33,717 nucleotides of DNA from Prescottella equi (GCF_002094305.1 NZ_LWTX01000018.1:1-33717); one strand, 5' to 3'; positions 7,468-15,523 are shown, counted from the first letter of the stretch. Program-made: numbers and translations. Notes: generated by a model from the sequence alone, not told the origin.

Positions 7468-8382
7468 GTGGGTAAGAAGAGCAAGAGAAACAGTGGTCCC
7501 AAGCCGGGCAGCAACCGAGCCGAGAAGCTCGAGCAGCGCCGCCTCGAACGCGAGGCGGAGGTCGCCGCGCCGACCCGCCCGTTCGAGGGCCTTGCCGTCG
7601 AATGCGATCTCGTCGCGCTGCGCGAGTTCGTGCCGTCCGCGCTCGTCGAACTCCCGGTCCGTGACACCGCCACCCCGGTGACCGCGGCGACCGTCCTGCC
7701 CGGTGCCGTCGCCGCGCTGGTGCGCGACGAGGCCGGCACCGCAGGCCGCTACGTGGGCCTGCAGGTCCAGGCGCACACCGCCGACCCGGGTGCCGACCTC
7801 GGTGCCGCGGTGACGTGGGCGCAGACCGCCGAGCCCGGGACGTCGCTGGCCTTCGCCGACCCGCAGGCCGGCGGCCCGCGCCTGGCCGATGTCCTCGTCG
7901 CCGACACGCTCCCCGAGATCACCGTCCACCAGACCTTCGACTGGTGGATCCCCGAGGGCGTCGAGCCGACCCCGGACGTCGCTGCCACCGTCGTGCAGGC
8001 GAACCAGGCGATCATGCCGTCCGCGCGTCTCGAGGCCGACGGCGTCGTCGCCGCGTGGTGGGTCGACGCCGGCGAGAAGGCCCACCTGCGCTGGGTGCGC
8101 CCCGAGGACGAGGACGATCTGATGCTCGCCCTCGCTCGCGTGCACGCTGCCGGCGCGCTGCATCTCGGTGAGGGTTCGCGGTTCGCCGGGTCGTTCCGTA
8201 CGCACGGCCTGCTGGTCCCGGTCTTCGACCTCGATCCGGAGAAGCACGTCAACGAGTGGGCGGCTGCGACCGCCGAACTGGGCGAGCGTCTCGCCGAGGC
8301 ACTGGCCACCGACGCGCCGCTCACCGTGGCGGAGCGCGGAGCGCGGGACGGCCTGCGCAGCCGTCAGGTCACCCTGCGCTGA
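7468..8382 (+). CDS. DUF5926 family protein
   Basis: A 304-residue cytoplasmic protein with a strongly basic N-terminus (GKKSKRNSGPKPGSNRAEK) followed by a charged helix, then an acidic alpha/beta body rich in Ala, Val and Asp. The sequence resembles the actinobacterial DUF5926 family, sometimes annotated as SecA-related because of a basic tail; I see no SecA motor motifs. The function is unknown. The start is GTG 7468, supported by a -10-like TAGGTT. It is convergent with ferritin 1, separated by a 57-bp perfect palindrome. Confidence 0.75.
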   Translation: MGKKSKRNSGPKPGSNRAEKLEQRRLEREAEVAAPTRPFEGLAVECDLVALREFVPSALVELPVRDTATPVTAATVLPGAVAALVRDEAGTAGRYVGLQVQAHTADPGADLGAAVTWAQTAEPGTSLAFADPQAGGPRLADVLVADTLPEITVHQTFDWWIPEGVEPTPDVAATVVQANQAIMPSARLEADGVVAAWWVDAGEKAHLRWVRPEDEDDLMLALARVHAAGALHLGEGSRFAGSFRTHGLLVPVFDLDPEKHVNEWAAATAELGERLAEALATDAPLTVAERGARDGLRSRQVTLR

Positions 8383-8392
8383 GTTGTTTCCG

Positions 8393-8449
8393 AACAGCTG
8401 AAGGGTCCCTTCATGCGCTCAGAGCGCATGAAGGGACCCTTCAGCTGTT
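8393..8449. terminator. 57-bp perfect palindrome, copy 1 of a repeated element
   Basis: 28-bp perfect arms around a single central base (8421). Each arm contains the smaller palindrome GAAGGG-T-CCCTTC. It begins 10 bp after the DUF5926 stop and ends 7 bp before the ferritin 1 stop, so it is well placed as a bidirectional terminator. A copy with the same 23-bp arm core lies at 23703-23765. Confidence 0.85.
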
Positions 8450-8456
8450 TCGACAG

Positions 8457-9005
8457 TTAGATGGTGCCGCCGGCGGCCGGAGGGGCGCCCGAGGCGTCGT
8501 CGACGCTGCGCATCTCGCGGGCCACGAAGTCCTCGAGATCGAACAGGTTGGACCCGGCCCGATCGGCGATGGTCAGCAGCGTCGTCATGCGCGCGACCTC
8601 CTCGACCTGCTCCTTGAGGAACCACTGCATGAACTGTTCGCCCAGATAGTCGCCGTCGTCGCGGGCCGTCCGCGCGAGGGTCACGATCTGTTCGGTGACG
8701 GCCTTCTCCTGGGCGAGGGCGAGCGCGATTGGCTCCCGGGCGCCGTCGAAACTGCACCGCGCGGGGTCGACCCCGGTGAGTTCGACAGCGATGTCCCGAT
8801 CCAGGAAGTACTGGATGATCATCATCGCGTGATTGCGTTCCTCGTTGCCCTGCTTGTAGAAGTGGCGGGCCAACTGGGGGAGATCGGCATTGTCGAAATA
8901 CACAGCGGTCGCGAGGTACTGATGCGACGCATTGAATTCGTTGCGGATCTGGTCGTGGAGAAGTGCGTGGAATTTCGTCCGATGCGAATCGTCTGCAGCA
9001 CTCAT
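8457..9005 (-). CDS. Ferritin 1 (non-heme, FtnA/BfrB-like)
   Basis: A 182-residue iron-storage ferritin. It oxidises Fe(II) at a dinuclear site and stores it in a 24-mer shell. All six ferroxidase positions of E. coli FtnA have matches: Glu23, Glu56, His59, Glu100, Gln133 and Glu136. The tail is Pro/Ala/Gly-rich. The start is ATG 9005, supported by TATCGT at 9012-9017 six bases upstream; a GTG at 9041 would add twelve unrelated residues. It is a tandem paralogue of ferritin 2 but has its own upstream region with a 15-bp tandem repeat, and a terminator separates the two genes. Confidence 0.93.
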   Translation of the reverse strand: MSAADDSHRTKFHALLHDQIRNEFNASHQYLATAVYFDNADLPQLARHFYKQGNEERNHAMMIIQYFLDRDIAVELTGVDPARCSFDGAREPIALALAQEKAVTEQIVTLARTARDDGDYLGEQFMQWFLKEQVEEVARMTTLLTIADRAGSNLFDLEDFVAREMRSVDDASGAPPAAGGTI

Positions 9006-9063
9006 GGAGCCACGATATAGGCGCGTGGATCGAATTGTCACCCAAGCGGAACCTAATTAAGCC

Positions 9064-9093
9064 TAGTATTGCCTCAATTAGTGTTGCCTCAAT
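9064..9093. repeat. 15-bp tandem repeat upstream of ferritin 1
   Basis: TAGTATTGCCTCAAT (9064-9078) is followed directly by TAGTGTTGCCTCAAT (9079-9093), one mismatch. It lies 59-88 bp upstream of the ferritin 1 start. Related CCTAA/CCTAG fragments precede it at 9051-9065. Such phasing suggests cooperative binding of a regulator; a DtxR/IdeR protein is a guess, since the match to the iron box is poor. Confidence 0.45.
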
Positions 9094-9118
9094 TCGGCGG
9101 ACTGTCCCGGTGTTCGGT

Positions 9119-9157
9119 TTCGCTGCAATTGCCGGGGATGTCGGCAATTGCAGCGAA
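9119..9157 (-). terminator. Terminator of ferritin 2
   Basis: Perfect 16-bp arms (9119-9134 and 9142-9157, TTCGCTGCAATTGCCG) enclose a 7-nt loop. It starts six bases after the ferritin 2 stop. Confidence 0.8.
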
Positions 9158-9163
9158 GGGGTG

Positions 9164-9709
9164 TCAGGCGCCCGAGCCGGCGATCCGGGGCGCCGTGGAG
9201 TCCGCCGTCACCGCGGAACTCATCTCGCGGGCCACGAAGTCCTCGATGTTGAAGTAGTTGTCACCGGCGCGATCGACGATGGTGAGCAGCGTCGTCATGC
9301 TGGCGACCTCCTCGACCTGCTCCTTGAGGAACCACTGGACGAACTGCTCGCCGAGGTAGTCGCCGGTGTCCCGGGCCGTGCGGGCGAGGCGCGTGATCTG
9401 CTCGGTCACGGTCTTCTCCTGCGCGACGGCGAGGGCGACGGGTTCTCGGACGGACGCGAACTCGGTGACGACGTCGTCGACGCCGGGCACCGTCACCGGC
9501 AGGTCGTTGTCGATCAGGTACTGGATCATCATCATCGCGTGGTCGCGTTCCTCGGCGGCCTGGCTGTAGAAGCGACCGGCGAGCTGCGGCAAATCATGCG
9601 AATCGAAGTAGACGGCGACCGCGGTGTACTGCTGGGAGGCAGTGAATTCGTTGCGGATCTGGGCCTGTAACAATCGATGGAACTCGCTGGTGTGTGCCGC
9701 GTCAGTCAT
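9164..9709 (-). CDS. bfrB: Ferritin 2 (BfrB-like)
   Basis: A 181-residue ferritin with the complete ferroxidase set Glu21, Glu54, His57, Glu98, Gln131 and Glu134, exactly four residues offset from E. coli FtnA. It is clearly paralogous to ferritin 1, with long shared stretches such as TEQI, LARTARD and DYLGEQF. No heme-ligating bacterioferritin methionine is evident, as for M. tuberculosis BfrB, which occupies the same place between the LCP and glpQ1 genes. TAATGT at 9717-9722 ends seven bases before the ATG. Its 3' side has a strong terminator, so the two ferritins are probably separately regulated. Confidence 0.93.
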   Translation of the reverse strand: MTDAAHTSEFHRLLQAQIRNEFTASQQYTAVAVYFDSHDLPQLAGRFYSQAAEERDHAMMMIQYLIDNDLPVTVPGVDDVVTEFASVREPVALAVAQEKTVTEQITRLARTARDTGDYLGEQFVQWFLKEQVEEVASMTTLLTIVDRAGDNYFNIEDFVAREMSSAVTADSTAPRIAGSGA

Positions 9710-9716
9710 ATACGGA

Positions 9717-9722
9717 ACATTA
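9717..9722 (-). promoter_or_regulatory. Candidate -10 for leaderless ferritin 2 transcript
   Basis: On the minus strand TAATGT ends seven bases before the ATG at 9709. There is no Shine-Dalgarno sequence. Confidence 0.4.
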
Positions 9723-9746
9723 CCGCCCGCAATGCCGTCGTAGTGC

Positions 9747-9768
9747 CGTCGCTGTCGGGACAGCGACG
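9747..9768 (-). terminator. Terminator of the LCP gene
   Basis: Perfect 10-bp arms (9747-9756 and 9759-9768, CGTCGCTGTC) with a 2-nt centre, four bases after the LCP stop codon. Confidence 0.65.
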
Positions 9769-9772
9769 AGCA

Positions 9773-11119
9773 TCACGGTGCGCCGGTGAGCAGGCTCGGG
9801 GGAACCTGTCGGTCATTTGCCAGAGCTTCGAAGAATTCCGACGCCTTTTCCCGGTCCCACAGGAGCACGTCGCCCCAGCCGTCGACGACGTCGAAGCCGC
9901 CGACCGGGACCGTCGTGGTCACCATCTTGCCGCGCAGCGCCCACGCCAGGCCGGCGAGATTCCACAGGTGATCGCCTTCGGCCACCTGCAGCGAATTGGC
10001 CGTCTTCGTCATCATCGGCCACAACCGCAACGGGTTGACCAGCGTCCACGGTGACGTCGCCTTCTTCAGCAGGGCGCTCATGAACGCCCGCTGGTTGTTC
10101 ATCCGGTCCAGGTCGGCCATCGCCGTCGCGCGACTGCGGACGAAGCCGAGGGCCTCCGGGCCGGTCAGTTCCTGGCAGCCCTCCTGCAGGTTGATGCCTG
10201 CCAGCGGGTCGTCGATCGGATACGGCACGCACATGTCGACGCCGCCGAGCGCGTCGACGATGCCCGAGAAACCGCCGAAGCCGATCTCGGCGTAGTGGTC
10301 GATGTGCAGACCGGTGGCCTCCTCGACCGTCTGCACCAGCACCTGCTCGCCGTCGTCCTGTGAGAACGCGGCGTTGATCTTGCCGCGACCCATGCCCGGG
10401 ATGTTCACGTACGAGTCGCGCGGGATCGACACCATCGTGGTGGCGCCGCTCTTCGGAATGTGCACCAGCATGATCGTGTCGGTGCGCTTGCCCTCGATGT
10501 CACCGCCGGCGGCGAGTTGCCGGTCCTCCTCGGCCGAGAGGCCGGCGCGACTGTCCGAGCCGACCAGCAGCCAGTTGGTACCCGGGGCGTCCGCGACGCG
10601 GCCCGGGTAGTCGGCGAGGGCGTCGACGCGGTTCAGTTTGGTGTCGAGGAAGACCACACCGCCGACCGATGCGACCAGCAGCACCACGAGCGTCAACGCG
10701 ACGCGGCGCAGCCACGTGCCGCGCTTGCGTGGTCGGCGCTGCTTCGGGGGTTCGGCCGGCGCGGCCGGGGGCCGAGGCGGCGCAGGCGGCTGCGGATTGC
10801 GCGGCGCCGGCGGGATCCGGCGTGGTTCGGCGTACGGGCGCGGCGTCTGGGTCGGTGCGTGACCGGATCCGCGGGACTGCGAGTACGCCTGCGGTTCCGG
10901 TGCCTGCGACCAGGCGCGGGCCGGCTCCGGACGCGGAGCGGGACCGCCGTGCCGCCCGTCGCGGCGGATGATCTGGGTGCCCTCGGGCTGCTGTAGGTGA
11001 CGCTGCGGCGGCGGCCCGCCCCGTCGCGGCGGCGGGGGCGGGGGGACGTTGCGCGGTGGCTGGGGCCGGCCGCGGTGCGGCGGGCCCGGCTGACGTCTGT
11101 CGGGGGTCTCGCCGTTCAC
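9773..11119 (-). CDS. LytR-CpsA-Psr (LCP) family cell-wall ligase
   Basis: A 448-residue type II membrane protein. Residues 1-138 form an unusually long cytoplasmic region rich in Pro, Arg and Gln. One transmembrane helix follows (about 139-158), then the extracellular LCP domain with the conserved features DTIMLVHIPK, SIPRDSYV, GKINAAFS, VDALGGVDMCVPYPI and FVRSRATAMADLDRMNNQR. LCP proteins attach secondary polymers such as arabinogalactan to peptidoglycan from polyprenyl-phosphate carriers. The start is GTG 11119; TATTCT at 11128-11133 ends eight bases before it. It lies next to a ferritin as in M. tuberculosis (Rv3840-Rv3841, from memory). Confidence 0.93.
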   Translation of the reverse strand: MNGETPDRRQPGPPHRGRPQPPRNVPPPPPPRRGGPPPQRHLQQPEGTQIIRRDGRHGGPAPRPEPARAWSQAPEPQAYSQSRGSGHAPTQTPRPYAEPRRIPPAPRNPQPPAPPRPPAAPAEPPKQRRPRKRGTWLRRVALTLVVLLVASVGGVVFLDTKLNRVDALADYPGRVADAPGTNWLLVGSDSRAGLSAEEDRQLAAGGDIEGKRTDTIMLVHIPKSGATTMVSIPRDSYVNIPGMGRGKINAAFSQDDGEQVLVQTVEEATGLHIDHYAEIGFGGFSGIVDALGGVDMCVPYPIDDPLAGINLQEGCQELTGPEALGFVRSRATAMADLDRMNNQRAFMSALLKKATSPWTLVNPLRLWPMMTKTANSLQVAEGDHLWNLAGLAWALRGKMVTTTVPVGGFDVVDGWGDVLLWDREKASEFFEALANDRQVPPSLLTGAP

Positions 11120-11127
11120 GACATCCG

Positions 11128-11133
11128 AGAATA
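11128..11133 (-). promoter_or_regulatory. Candidate -10 for leaderless LCP transcript
   Basis: TATTCT on the minus strand ends eight bases before the GTG at 11119. There is no Shine-Dalgarno sequence. Confidence 0.4.
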
Positions 11134-11156
11134 CGCACGACGACGGCGAACCGGGG

Positions 11157-11975
11157 TCAGGGCAGCCACGACAGGTGCCCGCGCAGCAGTGCGTAGCCCA
11201 CGAAGGCGACGGCGTCGATGAGGGCGTGCGCGATCACCAGTGGCCACAGTTTGCCGGTGCGCTGCCAGTAGCGGCCGAAGATCAACCCCATGACTATGTT
11301 GCCGAGACCGCCGCCGAGTCCCTGGTACAGGTGGTAGCTGCCGCGCAGCAGCGCCGACGCCAGCAGTGACGAGTTCTCGCTCCACCCGAGCCGGCGCAGG
11401 CGCGAGATCAGGTACGCCACGACGAGGATCTCCTCGGCGGCGGAGTTCGCGATCGCCCACAGCACCAGCACCGGCAGGCGCCACCAGTGGTCGTCGATGG
11501 TGCTCGGCAGGACGGTGAGGTTCATGTCCAGCGCGACGGCGGCGAGATAGAACGCCAGCCCGGGCAGCCCGATCAGGGCGGCGAGCCCGACGCCGGGCAG
11601 GATCCCGCCGCGCAGCTGCGTCCGCCCGAGACCGATTCGGCGGGGGCCGAGGCCGCTGCGCCACAGCAGGTACAGGCCCAGCGCCGCCCACGCCGCGAGC
11701 TTGACGACACCGAGCAACTGCCGGGCCAGGTCGATGAACGACTGCGTCGACCGGGACGGGTTGAGCGCGACCGCCTGGTCCGAGAGACCACCCGGCTGCA
11801 GCGCCGACTCGAGCAGCGACAGGATGCTGTAGACCCCGTTGAGCCCGAACGTGACCAGCAGCACGATGGTGATCTCGAACCAGAGGGCGCGGCGTTCGCG
11901 GGCGCCCAGCGGCGGTGCGGACGGAGTCGGCGAGGCAGGCCGGAGCCACGAGTCGACGGTCGTGCGGGTGATCAC
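11157..11975 (-). CDS. CPBP family intramembrane metalloprotease
   Basis: A 272-residue polytopic membrane protein of the Abi/CAAX protease family. The motifs are present: EE at 181-182 in AAEEILVVAYLISRL, a His-containing helix RGSYHLYQG (His215), and HALIDA (His250). Members act as intramembrane endopeptidases, but the substrate is unknown and some act in bacteriocin immunity or anchoring. The start is GTG 11975, with TAGCGT at 11983-11988 ending seven bases upstream. It shares orientation with the LCP gene (37-bp gap), though that gene has its own -10-like element. Confidence 0.88.
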   Translation of the reverse strand: MITRTTVDSWLRPASPTPSAPPLGARERRALWFEITIVLLVTFGLNGVYSILSLLESALQPGGLSDQAVALNPSRSTQSFIDLARQLLGVVKLAAWAALGLYLLWRSGLGPRRIGLGRTQLRGGILPGVGLAALIGLPGLAFYLAAVALDMNLTVLPSTIDDHWWRLPVLVLWAIANSAAEEILVVAYLISRLRRLGWSENSSLLASALLRGSYHLYQGLGGGLGNIVMGLIFGRYWQRTGKLWPLVIAHALIDAVAFVGYALLRGHLSWLP

Positions 11976-12000
11976 CTCGCCGACGCTAGCCGCTATCGGT

Positions 12001-12020
12001 GTCAGAGGTTGTCAGAGGTT
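12001..12020. repeat. 10-bp tandem duplication at the hydrolase stop codon
   Basis: GTCAGAGGTT occurs twice head to tail (12001-12010, 12011-12020). The second copy carries the stop of the serine hydrolase gene (TGA at 12014-12012), and the first repeats it just downstream. Confidence 0.7.
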
Positions 12021-13247
12021 GTGGGCGAGCGATTCGGCGCGGGCGCCGAGGCTCGGCAGCCGCAGGTCCGCGAACGGCGTCACCGCGTTGCCGAGCCGGT
12101 TCGTCACGAAGGCCACCGACAGTCCGGTGTCGGGGTCGGCGAAGGCGCCGGACCCGCCCATGCCGTAGTGCCCGAACGCGCCCGAGTGCTGAGTGCGGGC
12201 CGCGACCAGCGCGGCGTGGTAGCCGAGCCGCCAGTTCATCCGGATGCCCAGCACGTAGTCGCGCGCACGGGTCTGCACCTCGCTGAGCTGCGCGATCGTG
12301 TCGGGTTCGAGGAATCGGATGCCGTCGACGACGCCGTCGTTCGCGAACGCCGCGTACATGCGGGCCAGCGCGCGGGCGCTGAACACCCCGTTCCATCCGG
12401 GCATGACGAAATCGTGGATCGTGGGGTTGCGCACGAGCAGGTCGAAGCCCTCCGGCATGCCGGCGTCGGCGATGTCCTTCAGGCGCGGCACCCGCGACAG
12501 TGTCAGCGACGTCAGCCCCCACGGCACTCCGAACGGGTTGATGTGCGGAAAGACCTTCGCGATGCGCGCCTTCTCGGATTCGGGAACCTGGAACCAGAAC
12601 TCGGGGATGCCGAGCGGTTCGGCGACCTCGGTGCGGACCAGTTCGGTGAACGGTTTGCCCGCCACCCGTGCGGTCAGTTCCGCGATCAACGTTCCGTAGG
12701 TGACGGCGTGGTAACCGGGCATCTTGGTGCGGCGCGGGTCCGGGACGGCCGCGGCGAGGGCCGCGGTCACCCGGTCGTGGTCGAGCAGCGCGAGTCGGCC
12801 GGGCACCAGGCCGCGGATCCGGTGCAGTCCGGCGCGGTGACTGAGCAGTTCACGGACGGTGATCGATTCCTTGCCGGCCTCCCCGAATTCGGGCCAGTAG
12901 GCGGCCACCGGGGTGTCGTAGTCGACGAGCCCGCGCTGCGCGAGGCGGTGCAACACCGTGCTCGCGACACCTTTGCCGGTCGAGAACGACAGCGTGACGG
13001 TCTCCGAGTCCCACTTGCGGATCGGTGACGCCCACCCGGCCCACACGTCCAGGACCGGCCGGCCGTGCAGGTACACGGCGAGGGCGCCGCCGCCGTCGCG
13101 GGTGCGATGGAACAGGTGGAAGAACTGTGTCGCGAGCGCCTCGAAGCGCGGGTCGACGAGCATCGTCGTCGGCGGTCGATACGCCGGCTCGCCGGGCTTC
13201 CGGCGCGGATCCCCGTCCGAGGCGCGCCGAGGTACTGCGGCAGTCAT
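12012..13247 (-). CDS. Serine hydrolase, beta-lactamase/esterase fold (class C-like)
   Basis: A 411-residue member of the serine beta-lactamase-like superfamily (EstB/LipE-type esterases). The SxxK nucleophile motif STGK starts at Ser89, and the Tyr-containing motif YHAVTYG and the HYGMGGSG segment near the C-terminus fit the fold. No signal peptide is seen, so a role as cytoplasmic lipid or ester hydrolase is more likely than antibiotic resistance. Its ATG overlaps the WS/DGAT stop by four bases (ATGA), so it is translationally coupled to a storage-lipid enzyme, which favours an esterase or lipase role. Confidence 0.85.
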   Translation of the reverse strand: MTAAVPRRASDGDPRRKPGEPAYRPPTTMLVDPRFEALATQFFHLFHRTRDGGGALAVYLHGRPVLDVWAGWASPIRKWDSETVTLSFSTGKGVASTVLHRLAQRGLVDYDTPVAAYWPEFGEAGKESITVRELLSHRAGLHRIRGLVPGRLALLDHDRVTAALAAAVPDPRRTKMPGYHAVTYGTLIAELTARVAGKPFTELVRTEVAEPLGIPEFWFQVPESEKARIAKVFPHINPFGVPWGLTSLTLSRVPRLKDIADAGMPEGFDLLVRNPTIHDFVMPGWNGVFSARALARMYAAFANDGVVDGIRFLEPDTIAQLSEVQTRARDYVLGIRMNWRLGYHAALVAARTQHSGAFGHYGMGGSGAFADPDTGLSVAFVTNRLGNAVTPFADLRLPSLGARAESLAHNL

Positions 13248-14629
13248 GACGAGTGCACTTCCGATGGTCGTTCGAGATCGCCGAGTGCAATCTCGATCTC
13301 ATCCGTAAAACACCCGGGGTCCGGCACAGATTCCGGATGCGCGAGGACGCCGAAGTCGACGCGGTCGGCGTACCGGCAGATCGTGATGTTCAGCCCGGTC
13401 CCGTCGAACACGATCGACAGCGGGTACATGTGCTGCAACTCGGCGCCGTTCCAGAACAGCGGAGCCCCGGGACCGGGAATGTCCGAGATGACGACGTTGT
13501 AGCTGGGCGGCAACAGGTCGCCGAACGGCAGGATACGTGCGACGTTCGATGCGAGCGTCGGGATCGCGGCGATCACGGACGCACCGGCCCCGGCGGCGCG
13601 GACGCGGCGCTTCGCGTCGATCATGGAACGGCGGATCCGGTCGAGGCGTTCGTGCGGGTCGTCCAGATCGGTGCCGAGGTTGCACAGCGCCAGTCCGAAC
13701 GCGTTGCCGCCGGCCGCGTCTTCCCGTCGGCGCTGCGCGATCGGGACCAGACCCACCAGCGACGACGTCGGCAGCGCGTCCCGCGTCACCAGATAGCTGC
13801 GCAGAGCGCCCGCGCACATCGCGAGGACGACGTCGTTGCCCGTCGCGCCCGTCGCGCGTTGCACTGCCCGCAACCTCTTCTTGGGCCAGGACCGGCCGGC
13901 GAAGACGCGTTCCGGGCGGATCCTGCCGTCGAACACCGTGTGTGGGGCGCGCATCGGCAGAACCGTCGATTCGGTGGTGATCGCGCGGCCGATCCAGTCC
14001 GCCGCGCCGACCGTGGTGCGGCGCGCCAGGCCCGCGGCGTCGGCGACCGCGGTCAGACCGCTACCGACCAGGCTCAGTGGATTCCGTCGACGCCGGGCCT
14101 GCGGTGCGGGTGCGGCCTCCGGGGCGAGAAGGAGCGGCATGTCGCGGCGGGACGGGTCGGTGGTGAGCGACTGCTCGATCATCCGGATTCCGGACATCCC
14201 GTCCAGCGTCGCGTGGTGGATCTTCCCGTAGAGGGCGAACCCGCCGTCGGCGAGACCCTCGATCAGGTAGCCCTCCCACATCGGCCGGGACCGGTCGAGG
14301 CGGTTCTCGTGCAGTCGGGCCACCAGTGCGAACAGTTCGGTTTCGTCCCCGGGGTGCGGTAGAGCCAGTCGCTGCAGGTGCCGGCCCATGTCGATGCGCT
14401 CGGCCGATCGCCACACGGGGAGGCCGCCGGTGCTGTACGAGAGGACGGGCATCTCCATCAGCGCCGACTGCGCGGACTCGGCGAGGAGCGCCTTCCGGTA
14501 GGCGTCGGCCGCGACGCTGTCGGACCCGTCGGGGGAGGGGCCGAAGATCAGCAACACTCCGATGTGCAGCGTTCGGGAACCGATCTCCCCGACGAGAAGC
14601 GCCAGATCCACCGGCTGCATCACCGTCAT
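13244..14629 (-). CDS. Wax ester synthase / diacylglycerol acyltransferase (WS/DGAT)
   Basis: A 461-residue acyltransferase that makes triacylglycerol or wax esters from acyl-CoA. The catalytic HHxxxDG motif reads HHATLDG at residues 138-144. Other family marks include RPMWEGYLIEGL before it and NVVISDIPGPG near the C-terminus. Actinobacteria use these enzymes for storage lipid and often carry many paralogues. The start is ATG 14629; ATG 14620 (MQPVDLA) is equally plausible from the usual N-terminus. It overlaps the following hydrolase gene by four bases. Confidence 0.93.
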   Translation of the reverse strand: MTVMQPVDLALLVGEIGSRTLHIGVLLIFGPSPDGSDSVAADAYRKALLAESAQSALMEMPVLSYSTGGLPVWRSAERIDMGRHLQRLALPHPGDETELFALVARLHENRLDRSRPMWEGYLIEGLADGGFALYGKIHHATLDGMSGIRMIEQSLTTDPSRRDMPLLLAPEAAPAPQARRRRNPLSLVGSGLTAVADAAGLARRTTVGAADWIGRAITTESTVLPMRAPHTVFDGRIRPERVFAGRSWPKKRLRAVQRATGATGNDVVLAMCAGALRSYLVTRDALPTSSLVGLVPIAQRRREDAAGGNAFGLALCNLGTDLDDPHERLDRIRRSMIDAKRRVRAAGAGASVIAAIPTLASNVARILPFGDLLPPSYNVVISDIPGPGAPLFWNGAELQHMYPLSIVFDGTGLNITICRYADRVDFGVLAHPESVPDPGCFTDEIEIALGDLERPSEVHSS

Positions 14630-14686
14630 CGCGCACCGCTACGTCCGCTCACAGATTCTCTGTACACCCGTGGCGGCGGATCGGCT

Positions 14687-14715
14687 GCGGGTTCGGTCTC
14701 CGGTGACCGACCCGC
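14687..14715 (-). terminator. Terminator of the DUF2470 gene
   Basis: Stem GCGGGT/ACCCGC (14687-14692 / 14710-14715) continues, past one bulged base, as CGGTC/GACCG with a short loop. It starts six bases after the DUF2470 stop. Confidence 0.6.
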
Positions 14716-14721
14716 AAGGAA

Positions 14722-15483
14722 CTAGTGCCTCGCCCGCAACCCGTTCACGAACGGGCAGCCGACGAGAATCCGCAGCGCCCGGCTCAGGGCCATCGCGTCA
14801 CCGACCGGTTCGGTGAAGTCGAGACGGACGTCGTGATCTCCGGACGCGCCCTCGATCCGCAGGCGGACCCCGTACCGGTCGATGCCGAGCGGACGCACCC
14901 GACCGGTGCGCAGGGTCGACGGCAGGCGCCGGGCCAGCATCTCGACGAGGTCCGCGTGATCCTCCTCGAGGTGCTGCAGCCACACGGTCTCGACGTCCTG
15001 GAACGGGTCGGGTGCGGCGGCCAGGAGGGCGTCGATCGCGACGGACTCGGCGCCGCTGCTGTCGGCGACGACGGCGGACTCGAGCCGCAGGGTCAGCAGT
15101 GCGGCGCCGTGCCCGAGGTCGAGCAGGGCGGGATCGGGGTGCTCGGCCGCGACGGCGTCGGCGAGCTGCCGGGCCCGCTCGTCGGGCAATGCGACCAGGT
15201 TGCCCCGCAACCACACGAGCGAGCGCACGGGTTCCCGCAGTGCGAGCGGCGCGTAGTCGGTGAGTTCGAGGACCGCCGGCAGCCCGCCGGGACCGTACTG
15301 CCAGGCCAGCGCGGTGACGGCCGCGTCGGACGGGGCCACGACGACCACGGTGCCGTCGCCGCGCAGGTGGTGCAGCGAGGTGACGACGGGGTCGGTGCCG
15401 GCGACGGCGAGGACGGCGTCGGTGGCGCGGGCGCTCGCGCTGCGTACGCGTTCGGCGGTGGACGGTCCGGTGGTGCGGGTCAT
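14722..15483 (-). CDS. DUF2470 protein under an iron box
   Basis: A 253-residue protein. The N-terminal half resembles a flavin-reductase/pyridoxamine-oxidase-like beta barrel. The C-terminal DUF2470 domain (about 166-245) carries the HLEEDHADLV helix (171-180) and ends in a hydrophobic RALRILVG segment. DUF2470 domains are linked to heme- and iron-handling proteins; the biochemical role here is unknown. The start is ATG 15483, with a ribosome site (gaagga). A 16/19 match to the DtxR/IdeR iron box lies at 41-59 bp upstream, so repression by iron is expected. The M. tuberculosis counterpart by position, Rv3839, is reported as IdeR-regulated (from memory). Confidence 0.82.
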   Translation of the reverse strand: MTRTTGPSTAERVRSASARATDAVLAVAGTDPVVTSLHHLRGDGTVVVVAPSDAAVTALAWQYGPGGLPAVLELTDYAPLALREPVRSLVWLRGNLVALPDERARQLADAVAAEHPDPALLDLGHGAALLTLRLESAVVADSSGAESVAIDALLAAAPDPFQDVETVWLQHLEEDHADLVEMLARRLPSTLRTGRVRPLGIDRYGVRLRIEGASGDHDVRLDFTEPVGDAMALSRALRILVGCPFVNGLRARH

Positions 15484-15523
15484 GACGGCATCCTTCGGTT
15501 CGTGGGACGCGAGCTCGGATTGT

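Noticed and set aside
9006-9041. Upstream GTG (9041) as the start of ferritin 1
   Set aside because: It would add twelve residues unlike any ferritin N-terminus, and a -10-like TATCGT lies just six bases before ATG 9005.
9050-9093. Tandem iron boxes upstream of ferritin 1
   Set aside because: The best alignments I could make reach only about 11 of 19 consensus positions, so I list it as a repeat of unknown use rather than as IdeR sites.
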